From the NCBI RefSeq assembly GCF_020889785.1, contig NZ_JACMYK010000018.1:1-64000 (forward strand): a stretch of 64,000 nt of DNA. The letters run 5' to 3'. The notes under the pieces were generated by a model. That model did not search any database, had not been told where the DNA came from, and saw nothing but the letters and a program-made list of their open reading frames with translations. Source of the stretch: Bradyrhizobium acaciae. GTDB taxonomy: Bacteria > Pseudomonadota > Alphaproteobacteria > Rhizobiales > Xanthobacteraceae. A program made the position numbers and the translations under genes. This document shows positions 26,523 to 35,848 of this stretch, piece by piece; the first letter of the stretch is position 1; each line of letters begins with the position of its first letter.

Positions 26523-27776
26523 ATGGCGCAGCTTTCGGATGACTGCTTCGCATTCGGCGGACCGATGATGTCGGTCGACGAGGCCGTCGCGATCATCGCC
26601 GCGCGCGTCAAGCCGGTCGGCGAGACGGAGACCGTTGCCCTGGTGGACGCCGACGGACGCATCCTCAGCCATGACGTTGCCGCGCCGCTGCCGCTGCCGC
26701 CTTTCAAGAACTCCGCCGTCGACGGCTACGCGGTATCAGGTGCTGATTTGCCGGCGAGCGGCGAGCGCGCGTTTCCGGTCGCCGGGCGTGTGCAGGCAGG
26801 GGCGCCGGCGCAGTCCGCGCGGCCCGGCCAGGCGGTGCGGATCTTTACCGGTGCGCCGATGCCCGAGGGCACCGACACGGTGTTCATGCAGGAAGACGTG
26901 CGGATCGATGATGCCGGCAACGTGGTCCTGCCGTCCGGCCTGAAGGTCGGAGCCAATGTGCGTCCGGCCGGCGAGGACATTGCACGCGGTCATGTCGCGT
27001 TGGCATCGGGCCGGCGGTTGCGGCCGCAGGACGTCGCGGTCGCGGCGGCGTTCGGGCTGACCACGCTCGATGTGGTGCGGCGGCTGCGCGTCGGGGTGTT
27101 CTCCACCGGCGACGAACTGGCCGCGCCGGGCGGCGCGCGCACGGAGGCGCAGCTGTTCGATTCCAACCGTTTCATGCTGATGGCGATGTTGCGGCGGCTT
27201 GGTTGCGAAGTCGGCGATCTCGGCATCCTGCGCGACGAGCGGGCCGAACTCGCGGCCGCGCTGAAGCAGGTCGCGCGACGCCATGACCTGATCCTGACCA
27301 CCGGCGGTGTCTCGACCGGGGAAGAGGACCACGTCAAGGCCGCCATCGAGCAGGCCGGCTCACTGGTGCTGTGGCGGATGGCGATCAAGCCGGGCCGTCC
27401 GGTGGCGATGGGAATCATCGACGGCACGCCGCTGATCGGCTTGCCCGGCAATCCCGTGGCGAGCTTCGTCACGTTCGTCCACGTGGTGCGGCCGACCGTG
27501 CTGGCGCTCTCGGGCGCGGTGCCGTCTCCGCTGCTGCCGATGCCGGTCCGGGCGGCCTTCAGCTACAAGAAAAAGAGCGGGCGCCGCGAATATGTCCGCG
27601 CCTCGCTGCGACGCGCTGCGGACGGATCGCTGGAGGCGACCAAGTTTCCCCGCGAAGGGGCCGGTCTGCTGTCGTCGCTGGTCGACACCGATGGGCTGAT
27701 CGAACTCGGCGAGTCCGTCGTGCGGGTCGAGCCGGGCGATGCCGTCGGCTTTCTCGGTTACGCCGATCTGCTGTGA
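26523..27776 (+). CDS. moeA: Molybdopterin molybdenumtransferase
   Basis: A 417-residue MoeA, which inserts molybdate into adenylylated molybdopterin. The N-terminal PLPPFKNSAVDGYAV, the FTGAPMPEGTDTVFMQED segment, the GVFSTGDEL strand and the TTGGVSTGEEDHVKAA molybdopterin-binding motif are in order, and the C-terminal domain IV is complete. GAGGGACATC precedes the start. It leads the plus-strand group with the formate dehydrogenase genes and is divergent from fdhD/mobA. Confidence 0.95.
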   Translation: MAQLSDDCFAFGGPMMSVDEAVAIIAARVKPVGETETVALVDADGRILSHDVAAPLPLPPFKNSAVDGYAVSGADLPASGERAFPVAGRVQAGAPAQSARPGQAVRIFTGAPMPEGTDTVFMQEDVRIDDAGNVVLPSGLKVGANVRPAGEDIARGHVALASGRRLRPQDVAVAAAFGLTTLDVVRRLRVGVFSTGDELAAPGGARTEAQLFDSNRFMLMAMLRRLGCEVGDLGILRDERAELAAALKQVARRHDLILTTGGVSTGEEDHVKAAIEQAGSLVLWRMAIKPGRPVAMGIIDGTPLIGLPGNPVASFVTFVHVVRPTVLALSGAVPSPLLPMPVRAAFSYKKKSGRREYVRASLRRAADGSLEATKFPREGAGLLSSLVDTDGLIELGESVVRVEPGDAVGFLGYADLL

Positions 27777-27978
27777 GAGCGCAGATGCGGCCGTCCTCGC
27801 GATTTGAAATTCAGATCAGTCGATAGGTAAACATTAACAACAGCCTGCGCGGCAACCGGACGCTCCTGGAGGCGTTCTAAATCTGCTTGCCTGTGGCATG
27901 CCAGAGAATAGAGTTGAGTTGAACCGACGCAATTCGTGCAAAGCGGAGTTCCAAGACGCGGTTTCAAGGCGAGGATTC

Positions 27979-29691
27979 ATGAGCCAAGGCGACGGTCACA
28001 AGGTCCGCGCGTTCGAGCATCCCGGACAGGGCAGGAAGCGGGCGAAAGCCACGCCCAAGGGACGCCAGGTCGACCCTGCGGCCGCCCATGAGATCGAGGC
28101 GCTGCTCGCCGACCGGCCGAGACAGCGCGATATGCTGATCGAGTACCTGCATCTGATTCAGGATAAGTACCATCAGATCTCGGCGGCGCATCTGGCTGCG
28201 CTCGCCGACGAGATGAAGCTGTCATTCGCCGAAGTGTTCGAGACCGCGACCTTCTATGCGCATTTCGACATCGTGAAGGAGGGTGAGCCTGACATCGCGC
28301 CGCTCACCGTGCGCGTCTGCGATTCGCTGACCTGTGCGATGCTCGGCGGCGAGAAGCTGCTGAAGGATCTGCAGAACCGCGCCGGCCCCGGCATCCGCGT
28401 CGTGCGCGCGCCGTGTGTCGGCCGCTGCGATACGGCGCCTGCCGCAGAGGTCGGCCACAACTTCGTCGATCATGCGACTGTCACCAACGTGCTCGCGGCG
28501 GCGAAGAGCGGCGACACCCATGTGCATCTCCCGAGCTATATCGAGTACGACGCCTATGTCGCCGACGGCGGATACAAGCTGCTGACGCGGCTGCGCTCGG
28601 GCGAGCTGCCGCGGGAAGACCTGTTGAAGGCACTCGACGATGCGTCGCTGCGCGGCCTCGGCGGCGCCGGTTTCCCGACCGGCCGCAAATGGCGCGCCGT
28701 GCTCGGCGAGCCCGGGCCGCGGTTGATGGCGGTCAACGGCGACGAAGGCGAACCCGGCACGATCAAGGACCGCTATTATCTCGAGACCGATCCGCATCGC
28801 TTCCTCGAGGGCATGCTGATCGGCGCCCACGTGGTCGAGGCGCCCGAGATCTACATCTACATCCGCGACGAATATCCGGCCTGCCGCGAGATTCTCGCCC
28901 GCGAGATCGCAAAACTTCCGCCCGGCGGTCCGACGCTGCATCTGCGGCGCGGTGCCGGCGCCTATATCTGCGGCGAGGAATCCTCGCTGCTGGAATCGAT
29001 CGAGGGCAAGCGCGGCCTGCCACGGCACAAGCCGCCATATCCGTTCCAGGTCGGGCTGTTCGGCCTGCCCACGCTGATCAACAACATCGAGACCTTGTGG
29101 TGGGTTCGCGACATCGTCGAGAAGGGCGCCGACTGGTGGAAGAGCCACGGCCGCAACGAGCGCCACGGCCTGCGCAGCTTCTCGGTGTCGGGACGCGTCA
29201 AGGATCCCGGCGTTAAGCTCGCGCCGGCCGGCATCACCTTGCGCGAACTGATCGACGAGTTCTGCGGCGGCATGGCCGACGGCCACACCCTGCAGGCCTA
29301 TCTGCCGGGCGGCGCGTCCGGCGGCATCCTGCCGGCGTCGATGGACGACATCCCGCTCGATTTCGGCACGCTGGAGAAATACGGCTGCTTCATCGGCTCT
29401 GCCGCCGTCGTCGTGCTCTCGCAGGCCGATGACGTCAGGGATGCCGCGTTGAACCTGATGAAGTTCTTCGAGGACGAGAGCTGCGGGCAATGCACGCCCT
29501 GCCGCGCCGGAACCGAGAAGGCGGCGCTGCTGATGCAGCAGCCGGTCTGGGACAAGGAGCTGCTCGACCAATTGAGCCAGGCGATGCGCGATGCGTCGAT
29601 CTGCGGCCTCGGTCAGGCGGCCTCCAATCCGCTGACCTCAGTGATCAAGTATTTTCCGGACGGCTTTCGTCCGCAGCAAGCCGCCGAATAG
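27979..29691 (+). CDS. NAD-dependent formate dehydrogenase, fused gamma-beta subunit
   Basis: A 570-residue diaphorase subunit. Residues about 25-180 are a NuoE/FdsG-like thioredoxin-fold domain with a [2Fe-2S] site (CDSLTC ... CVGRC). The rest is NuoF/FdsB-like: GLGGAGFPTGRKW for FMN, NGDEGEPGTIKDR for NADH, and ESCGQCTPCRAG ... ICGLG for a [4Fe-4S] cluster. It passes electrons from the alpha subunit to NAD+. In Rhodobacter these domains are two proteins, FdsG and FdsB; here they are fused. The start at 27979 follows GGCGAGG. Confidence 0.92.
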   Translation: MSQGDGHKVRAFEHPGQGRKRAKATPKGRQVDPAAAHEIEALLADRPRQRDMLIEYLHLIQDKYHQISAAHLAALADEMKLSFAEVFETATFYAHFDIVKEGEPDIAPLTVRVCDSLTCAMLGGEKLLKDLQNRAGPGIRVVRAPCVGRCDTAPAAEVGHNFVDHATVTNVLAAAKSGDTHVHLPSYIEYDAYVADGGYKLLTRLRSGELPREDLLKALDDASLRGLGGAGFPTGRKWRAVLGEPGPRLMAVNGDEGEPGTIKDRYYLETDPHRFLEGMLIGAHVVEAPEIYIYIRDEYPACREILAREIAKLPPGGPTLHLRRGAGAYICGEESSLLESIEGKRGLPRHKPPYPFQVGLFGLPTLINNIETLWWVRDIVEKGADWWKSHGRNERHGLRSFSVSGRVKDPGVKLAPAGITLRELIDEFCGGMADGHTLQAYLPGGASGGILPASMDDIPLDFGTLEKYGCFIGSAAVVVLSQADDVRDAALNLMKFFEDESCGQCTPCRAGTEKAALLMQQPVWDKELLDQLSQAMRDASICGLGQAASNPLTSVIKYFPDGFRPQQAAE

Positions 29692-29727
29692 GCGGGCCGG
29701 GCAGGGCGAATTTCGACGAGGATTCAA

Positions 29728-32634
29728 ATGAGCAAAGACAAGAACTCTCCGCCGCAGGGCTACGGTCACGACGCCAGGGGCGCGGCCGGAGGAAGCAATG
29801 CCCCAGATGGTCGCGTCACCGTCACGCACAGCGAGCCGATCGGCAAGGTCGGCGGAACGGGCGGCGGCCCGCAGACGATTCAGTTCGAGCTCGACGGCCA
29901 ACAGGTCGAAGCGCGCGTCGGCGAAACCATCTGGCAGGTCGCCAAGCGCCAGGGCACCGAGATCCCGCATCTCTGTTATTCGCCCGCGCCGGACTATCGG
30001 CCTGACGGCAATTGCCGCGCCTGCATGGTCGAGATCGAAGGCGAGCGCGTGCTGGCGGCATCCTGCAAGCGGACGCCTTCGGTCGGCATGAAGGTGAAGT
30101 CGGCGAGCCAGCGCGCGGTCGCTGCGCAGAAGATGGTGATGGAGCTGCTCGTCGCCGACCAGCCGGCGCGCGAGACCTCGCACGATCCGGATTCGAAATT
30201 CTGGCACTGGGCGGAGAAGACCGGCGTCACCGAGAGCCGCTTCCCCGCAACCGAGCGCTGGCACGCCGACACCAGCCATCCGGCGATGCGCGTCAATCTC
30301 GACGCCTGCATCCAGTGCGGCCTGTGCGTGCGGGCGTGCCGCGAGGTGCAGGTCAACGACGTGATCGGCATGGCTTATCGTAGTCACGGCTCGAAAATCG
30401 TCTTCGACTTCGACGATCCGATGGGAGAGTCCACCTGCGTCGCCTGCGGTGAGTGCGTCCAGGCCTGCCCGACGGGGGCACTGATGCCGGCCGTCATGCT
30501 CGACGACAAGCAGACGCGCGTCACCTGGCCCGACAAGAAGGTGGACTCGCTCTGCCCGTATTGCGGCGTCGGCTGCCAGGTCACCTACCAGGTCAAGGAC
30601 GAGAAGGTGATCTACGCGGAAGGCCGTGACGGTCCCGCCAATCACAACCGGCTCTGCGTCAAGGGCCGCTTCGGCTTCGACTACATCCATCATCCCAATC
30701 GCCTGACCAAGCCGCTGGTGCGGCTGCCGGGCGTCAGGAAGGATGCCAACGACCAGGTCGATCCGGCAAATCCCTACACCCATTTCCGCGAAGCGACCTG
30801 GGAAGAGGCGCTCGATCTTGCAGCAGCAGGCCTGCGAAAAATCCGCGACGAGAAGGGCGCCAAGGCGCTCGCCGGCTTCGGCTCGGCCAAGGGCTCGAAC
30901 GAGGAAGCCTATCTGTTCCAGAAGCTCGTCCGTACCGGCTTCGGCTCCAACAATGTCGATCACTGCACGCGGCTGTGTCACGCCTCGTCGGTGGCGGCGC
31001 TGTTCGAGGGATTGAGCTCCGGCGCAGTGTCGGCGCCGTTCGCAGCCGCCGCCGATGCCGAGGTGATCTGGGTGATCGGCGCCAATCCGACCGTGAACCA
31101 TCCGGTCGCCGCGACCTACATCAAGAACGCCGCCAAGCGCGGCGCCAAGCTGTACGTGATGGACCCGCGGCGGCAGACGCTGTCGCGCCATGCCACCAAG
31201 CATCTCGCCTTCAAGCCGGGCAGCGACGTCGCGATGCTGAACGCGATGATCCACACCATCATCACCGAAGGCCTGACCGACGAGCAGTACATCGCCGGCT
31301 ATACCGAGGGCTACGACGACCTCAAGGCGAAGATCCAGGAGTTCACGCCGGAGCGCATGTCGCAGATCTGCGGCATTCCCGCCGAGACGCTGCGCGAGGT
31401 CGCGCGTGCCTATGCCCGTGCCAAGTCGTCGATCATCTTCTGGGGCATGGGCATCAGCCAGCATGTCCACGGCACCGACAATGCGCGCTGCCTGATCGCG
31501 CTGGCGCTCATCACAGGGCAGGTCGGCCGCCCCGGCACCGGGCTGCATCCGCTGCGCGGCCAGAACAACGTGCAGGGCGCCTCTGACGCCGGCCTGATCC
31601 CGATGTTCCTGCCGGACTACCAGCCCGTCGGCCGCGACGACATGCGCGGCGCCTTCGAGAAGCTGTGGGGGCAGGAGCTCGATCCGGTGCGAGGGCTGAC
31701 CGTCGTCGAGATCATGAACGCGATCCACGCCGGCGAAATCCACGGCATGTATGTCGAGGGCGAGAACCCTGCGATGTCCGATCCGGACTTGCAGCACGCA
31801 CGCGAGGCGCTGGCCAGGCTCGACCATCTCGTCGTGCAGGATCTGTTCGTCACCGAGACCGCGTTCCACGCCGACGTCATCCTGCCTGCCTCGGCATTCG
31901 CAGAGAAGTCCGGCTCCTTCACCAACACCGATCGCCGCGTGCAGCTAGCGCGCGAGGTGATCAAGCCGCCGGGCGATGCGCGGCAGGATCTCTGGATCAT
32001 CCAGGAGATCGCCAAGCGGATGGGACTGCCCTGGAATTATGCGGGGCCGGGCGCGGTCTTCACCGAGATGGCGCAGCTGATGCCGTCGCTGAAGAACATC
32101 ACCTGGGAGCGCCTGGTCCGTGAGGGTGCGGTGACTTATCCGGTCGACGATCCCGACATGCCCGGCAACGAGATCATCTTCACCACCGGATTCCCGACCG
32201 AGAGCGGCCGCGGCAAGATCGTGCCGGCCAAAGTGATCCCGCCGGATGAATTGCCGGACGACGAATATCCGATGGTGCTGTCGACCGGCCGCGTGCTCGA
32301 GCACTGGCACACCGGCTCGATGACACGTCGTGCGCAGGTGCTCGACCAGATCGAGCCCGAAGCGGTGGCGTTCATGACGCCGAAGGACATGCGCAAGAAG
32401 GGGCTCGCGCCGGGCGACTTCATCCGTCTCGAGACCCGCCGCGGCGCGGTCGAGGTCAAGGTGCGCGCCGACCGCGACGTGCCCGAGAACATGGTCTTCA
32501 TGCCGTTCTGCTACGCGGAAGCGGCGGCCAACCTGTTGACCAACCCGGCGCTCGATCCGTTCGGCAAGATCCCGGAGTTCAAGTTCTGCGCCGTCCGCGC
32601 CGAGAAGATCGATATCCGCACCGCGGCGGAGTAG
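29728..32634 (+). CDS. fdsA: NAD-dependent formate dehydrogenase alpha subunit
   Basis: A 968-residue catalytic subunit that oxidises formate to CO2 at a bis-MGD molybdenum centre. The N-terminal [2Fe-2S] domain has C83, C96, C99 and C113. Two ferredoxin clusters follow (CIQCGLCVRAC and CVACGECVQAC), then the cluster of the catalytic domain (CPYCGVGC). The Mo ligand is C417 with H418 in DHCTRLCH, matching the Cys-His pair of Rhodobacter FdsA. No small FdsD gene follows. The gene lies 36 bases after the fused beta subunit. Confidence 0.95.
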   Translation: MSKDKNSPPQGYGHDARGAAGGSNAPDGRVTVTHSEPIGKVGGTGGGPQTIQFELDGQQVEARVGETIWQVAKRQGTEIPHLCYSPAPDYRPDGNCRACMVEIEGERVLAASCKRTPSVGMKVKSASQRAVAAQKMVMELLVADQPARETSHDPDSKFWHWAEKTGVTESRFPATERWHADTSHPAMRVNLDACIQCGLCVRACREVQVNDVIGMAYRSHGSKIVFDFDDPMGESTCVACGECVQACPTGALMPAVMLDDKQTRVTWPDKKVDSLCPYCGVGCQVTYQVKDEKVIYAEGRDGPANHNRLCVKGRFGFDYIHHPNRLTKPLVRLPGVRKDANDQVDPANPYTHFREATWEEALDLAAAGLRKIRDEKGAKALAGFGSAKGSNEEAYLFQKLVRTGFGSNNVDHCTRLCHASSVAALFEGLSSGAVSAPFAAAADAEVIWVIGANPTVNHPVAATYIKNAAKRGAKLYVMDPRRQTLSRHATKHLAFKPGSDVAMLNAMIHTIITEGLTDEQYIAGYTEGYDDLKAKIQEFTPERMSQICGIPAETLREVARAYARAKSSIIFWGMGISQHVHGTDNARCLIALALITGQVGRPGTGLHPLRGQNNVQGASDAGLIPMFLPDYQPVGRDDMRGAFEKLWGQELDPVRGLTVVEIMNAIHAGEIHGMYVEGENPAMSDPDLQHAREALARLDHLVVQDLFVTETAFHADVILPASAFAEKSGSFTNTDRRVQLAREVIKPPGDARQDLWIIQEIAKRMGLPWNYAGPGAVFTEMAQLMPSLKNITWERLVREGAVTYPVDDPDMPGNEIIFTTGFPTESGRGKIVPAKVIPPDELPDDEYPMVLSTGRVLEHWHTGSMTRRAQVLDQIEPEAVAFMTPKDMRKKGLAPGDFIRLETRRGAVEVKVRADRDVPENMVFMPFCYAEAAANLLTNPALDPFGKIPEFKFCAVRAEKIDIRTAAE

Positions 32635-32661
32635 CGGCGCCGAAATGGAGGCGGGACTTGC

Positions 32662-32847
32662 TCAACGCGGTCTATAGTCCTGCTCCGAGTTGGACCATGC
32701 CGCATACAAGATGATCGCGAGGATGATGCCCAGAAAGATTGATAGCACCCAGTGATTGACGACGAAGCCCAGAATCCCAAAGATCGCAAGAGTGCCATAC
32801 CACACGCCCAAGGCCACGAAGCCGGCGATGGCCTGCATAATATCCAT
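32662..32847 (-). CDS. Small two-helix membrane protein
   Basis: A 61-residue protein of two adjoining hydrophobic segments (about residues 5-28 and 32-50) with a short charged tail (SEQDYRPR). GGGAGG stands at the right distance before the ATG, which supports it as a real small gene. No family is recognised. It converges on fdsA, 27 bases from the fdsA stop, and is probably unrelated to formate metabolism. Confidence 0.65.
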   Translation of the reverse strand: MDIMQAIAGFVALGVWYGTLAIFGILGFVVNHWVLSIFLGIILAIILYAAWSNSEQDYRPR

Positions 32848-32939
32848 TTGAACCTCCCGAGCATGCGAGCCTGGCGCGGCGAATGTGAGCTTGGTCGGAG
32901 ATATTCGCGAAGCACGCGTAGCCTACCACAGCATCCGCA

Positions 32940-33536
32940 TCATTGGCCGAGCAGCATGTCGGCCTTTGAGGATAAGTCGCACGAAGCTTGCACGGGCTTC
33001 GATTGGAGCGGCCGGAGTAGTGCCTCCTGAATCTCTGCCTTTGGAGCTTTGATATACAGGAAGCGTACTGCGATAGTTTCTGGCTTGAAGGAGTTTGCGA
33101 TCCTGCTCCGCCAATGCAGAGTGTCAGAAAAACCAGATTCGATCTGAAAGCGAAGCATCACTGCCGTCTTTCTTGTCCCGAAGCCGCCCGCAAAAGTGAC
33201 GTCCTTGATCTCCTTCCAGGGAATCACGTCGTCGGAAGCAACGCAGTATTTGAACCCTTCAGATGAGACGATCAGGGCCGGACCACCAACCGTAAGTGTC
33301 TTGAAAAGGCTTCCAGCGTACGCGCAAACGATACCAAGGACTCCGCCAAAGATGACGGCCGCAAAAAAGCACATGACGGATTCGCCCAAATGCTGCGGAA
33401 ATTCCATGGCCAAGCCTGCGAACGCGGCTGCGAATGTCAGGCAGATGAAGGCAAAGATCAGGATGATAGCCAAAAACCCGATCAGACAGATCGTCACCGA
33501 GAGCCGATTTACGGCGAAGCTGCGATCTTGGGTCAT
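32940..33536 (-). CDS. Membrane protein with two TM segments and a PH-like cytoplasmic domain
   Basis: A 198-residue protein. Two hydrophobic helices (about residues 12-38 and 52-78) are followed by a soluble domain in which GGPALIVSSEGFKYCVASDDVIPWKEI resembles the STM3941/bacterial PH-like type (described here by segments GGPALIVSSEGF and DDVIPWKEI). Function unknown. The start at 33536 is chosen because the upstream codons lack protein-like composition; no strong ribosome-binding site is seen. GC is lower than in the neighbours. Confidence 0.65.
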   Translation of the reverse strand: MTQDRSFAVNRLSVTICLIGFLAIILIFAFICLTFAAAFAGLAMEFPQHLGESVMCFFAAVIFGGVLGIVCAYAGSLFKTLTVGGPALIVSSEGFKYCVASDDVIPWKEIKDVTFAGGFGTRKTAVMLRFQIESGFSDTLHWRSRIANSFKPETIAVRFLYIKAPKAEIQEALLRPLQSKPVQASCDLSSKADMLLGQ

Positions 33537-33700
33537 TGAATGATCCGGAGTCAGTCGCCACGCGGCGCGCTGATTAGAGCGTACCTCGCAGAGGTTGTCG
33601 AGCGGATCATCTTCAATCCGCATTCGGCGCGGGTGTCGGCACTGAACCTTGTCAGCGTGCTCGGCAATGCTAGTTTCCCTGGCAACCAGAGGAATGCGCA

Positions 33701-34477
33701 ATGACCGAGCGAGCCGCCACGGACGCTGCACCGGCGCCGGCAATCGCCGAGACTTCCGGAACGATCAAGGTCATCATTTCCGGCGGCTTCGCTGCGGTGT
33801 ACCGGGAGGTGCTGCCTGAGTTCGAGCGAAGCGCCGGCATCAAGGTGGAAACCGGATCGGGCGCGTCGGAGGGCATCGGTCCGAAGAAGATCAGGCACCA
33901 GCTTGCGAACGGCATCAAGGCGGACGTGGTGGTCCTCTCGCGCGAGGGATTGCGAACGCTGATCGAAGACGGACGGATTCGTGCGGGCTCCGATACCGGC
34001 CTGGCGACGGCGCCTCTGGCCGCCGCGGTTCGGGCGGGCTGTCCCAAGCCCGATATCGGCGATGACATCGCGCTCAGGAACGCCTTGATCGCTGCGGGCC
34101 AAATCGTGGCGCCGAGCAGCACGAGCGGACAGTTCGTCCGCGACAAGGTCTTCCCGAAGCTGAACCTGCCGGACACGGTGAAGCTCACGCTGGAGGCGCG
34201 TGGGACCGAAGCGGCCGAAGCGCTGCGGGCAGGCAAGGCCAATTTCTCGATCGGGCCGACCAGCGAACTGGTTCAGGAGAGCGGCATCGAACTCGTCGGT
34301 CTGCTGCCTGCAAATCTCCAGCTCGTCCAAACCTTCACGGCCGCGGTCGTCAGCGACTCCAGGGCGCCTGAAGCAGCCATGCGCCTGATCGGGTTTCTTG
34401 CCTCGGACAGCGATATCTTGCGCGCGGCTATCGAGCGGGCCGGCATGGAGCGGCCGCGCGGCGAGGCCTCGTGCTGA
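33701..34477 (+). CDS. ModA-like solute-binding protein without a signal peptide
   Basis: A 258-residue protein of the periplasmic molybdate/tungstate-binding type: IKVIISGGFAAVYREVLPEF at the front, VETGSGASEG and KADVVVLSREGL as ligand loops, and VAPSSTSGQFV later. It starts at an ATG with AGAGGA upstream, and its first 20 residues (MTERAATDAAPAPAIAETSG) are polar with no hydrophobic core, so it should stay in the cytoplasm unless another start is used. No modB or modC lies nearby. The ligand is uncertain; such proteins may act as intracellular binders. Confidence 0.75.
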   Translation: MTERAATDAAPAPAIAETSGTIKVIISGGFAAVYREVLPEFERSAGIKVETGSGASEGIGPKKIRHQLANGIKADVVVLSREGLRTLIEDGRIRAGSDTGLATAPLAAAVRAGCPKPDIGDDIALRNALIAAGQIVAPSSTSGQFVRDKVFPKLNLPDTVKLTLEARGTEAAEALRAGKANFSIGPTSELVQESGIELVGLLPANLQLVQTFTAAVVSDSRAPEAAMRLIGFLASDSDILRAAIERAGMERPRGEASC

Positions 34478-34489
34478 CGCACGCGGGTC

Positions 34490-35023
34490 TCAGTGATCGC
34501 CGGGGGCTACGTTGAGCGGTGCGCCACCGGTCGAAATCGGACCTGCCGGCTTTGCAGCCCGAGCCGGCGGCTTTTTGGGCTTCGCGGCGGCCGGCGCGAC
34601 TGGTGCATGCGGTTGCTCGGCCGCTGCCGCGGCAACTGCTGGCGCCGGTACCGGAGCAGGGCGCTGGAGCGCGTCGACCTTCGATGTCAGGGCCGCCAGC
34701 TGGTCGACCAGGGTTCTCACCTGCGCCTGCTGGTCCGCGACCGACTTGTTGAGGGCGCCGATGTCATCCTCGAGCTTCTGCTGGGTCGCGATCAGATCCG
34801 GCAGCGCCTCCTTGTCGCCCACGGCTGCCGCTCTTTCGCCAGCCGCTGCGTTGCCCAGCGAGGGAACCAGTAGCGCGATTTGCGGCCATGCGTAGACACC
34901 CCCGGCGCCCGCAAGGGCGAGGATGATGACGATCAACAGGAACCACGGCCAGCGGCGGCGAGCGGCAGGGGGCAGGCTTGACGGCGCATGGCTGTGCCAT
35001 GCCTGATCGGAATCGTTGGTCAC
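34490..35023 (-). CDS. Single-pass membrane protein with coiled coil and Ala/Pro-rich tail
   Basis: A 177-residue protein. Residues 1-23 are cytoplasmic and basic, about 24-46 form one transmembrane helix (WPWFLLIVIILALAGAGG), about 75-115 a heptad-like coiled coil, and the rest is a low-complexity Ala/Pro/Lys tail. Function unknown; the layout suggests an envelope spacer or scaffold. The start is a GTG at 35023 with AGGAAG upstream. It is divergent from the exoD-like gene and converges on the ModA-like gene. Confidence 0.65.
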   Translation of the reverse strand: MTNDSDQAWHSHAPSSLPPAARRRWPWFLLIVIILALAGAGGVYAWPQIALLVPSLGNAAAGERAAAVGDKEALPDLIATQQKLEDDIGALNKSVADQQAQVRTLVDQLAALTSKVDALQRPAPVPAPAVAAAAAEQPHAPVAPAAAKPKKPPARAAKPAGPISTGGAPLNVAPGDH

Positions 35024-35088
35024 CCATGCTTCCTAGTCTGCTTCGGCAGCTGTTGCAATCGATGCCGAGTCTGACCACTTTGGCTTGC

Positions 35089-35700
35089 ATGTCCCCCTCG
35101 TCCGGAGCCCCATTGGCGCCCACACATACGTCCCAACTTCTTGAGGAACTCGTCGCTCAAGCACCGGACGGCCCCGTCGATCTCGAATGGCTCCTCAGCA
35201 ACCTGGACAAGCGGTCGTTCGGCCTTCTCCTGCTGCTCCTGGGGCTGCTGGTGATCATTCCCGGCGTCGCGACCATCGCGACGCTGGCGCTGCTGTTTCC
35301 GGCGGTCGAGATGATGCTCGGCCACAGCGCGCCGTCGTTCCCGCGTTTCGTCTCGAAGCGACAGTTCGACTTCAAGCGCTTCAAGCGATTCACCGTCCTC
35401 GTCCGCCCGATGCTCCAGGCGATCGAGCGTCTCAGCCGACCGCGCTGGGATGCTCGTCGCGATGTGATCGACCGCCTCGTCGGACTGGTCGTGTTTCTGC
35501 TGGCCTTCTCGGCAGGCTGGCCGCTGCCTCTGGTCAACGTCATTCCGGGAATGGTGGTCGTCCTGATTGCGATCGCCTACCTGCAGGAGGACGGCCTGTT
35601 GCTGGCGATTGCGATGGCGGCAGCGCTGATTTCCCTGGCTGGGCTCGGATGGACGCTGTGGGCATCGTTCACTGCCGTGATGAACTGGATGGGGCTGTGA
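35089..35700 (+). CDS. ExoD-family membrane protein
   Basis: A protein of about 203 residues matching the ExoD family: a soluble N-terminus (SQLLEELVAQAPDGPVDLEW), a first hydrophobic block GLLLLLLGLLVIIPGVATIA, a central basic loop (RPMLQAIERLSRPRW) and three further hydrophobic segments. ExoD is needed for exopolysaccharide synthesis and alkali tolerance in Sinorhizobium; its molecular role is unclear. Several in-frame ATGs exist (34978, 35026, 35062, 35089); the last is taken since conservation begins there, but this is uncertain. Confidence 0.75.
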   Translation: MSPSSGAPLAPTHTSQLLEELVAQAPDGPVDLEWLLSNLDKRSFGLLLLLLGLLVIIPGVATIATLALLFPAVEMMLGHSAPSFPRFVSKRQFDFKRFKRFTVLVRPMLQAIERLSRPRWDARRDVIDRLVGLVVFLLAFSAGWPLPLVNVIPGMVVVLIAIAYLQEDGLLLAIAMAAALISLAGLGWTLWASFTAVMNWMGL

Positions 35701-35848
35701 CGTTCGACGGCAGGGGCAGAGCCCAGGGCGGTCCAAGGTAAGGTCCAGCGCGGCTCTATGTCCTGACACGGGGGTCGACATCTCGCGCGGGCATGATCAT
35801 TATCTCGCCGGACGTCGCGGCAAACAGCGACGCGAATGGGGAGAACAA

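Noticed and set aside
29638..31869. 743-codon frame antisense to fdsA
   Set aside because: Shadow of the conserved formate dehydrogenase gene in high-GC sequence.
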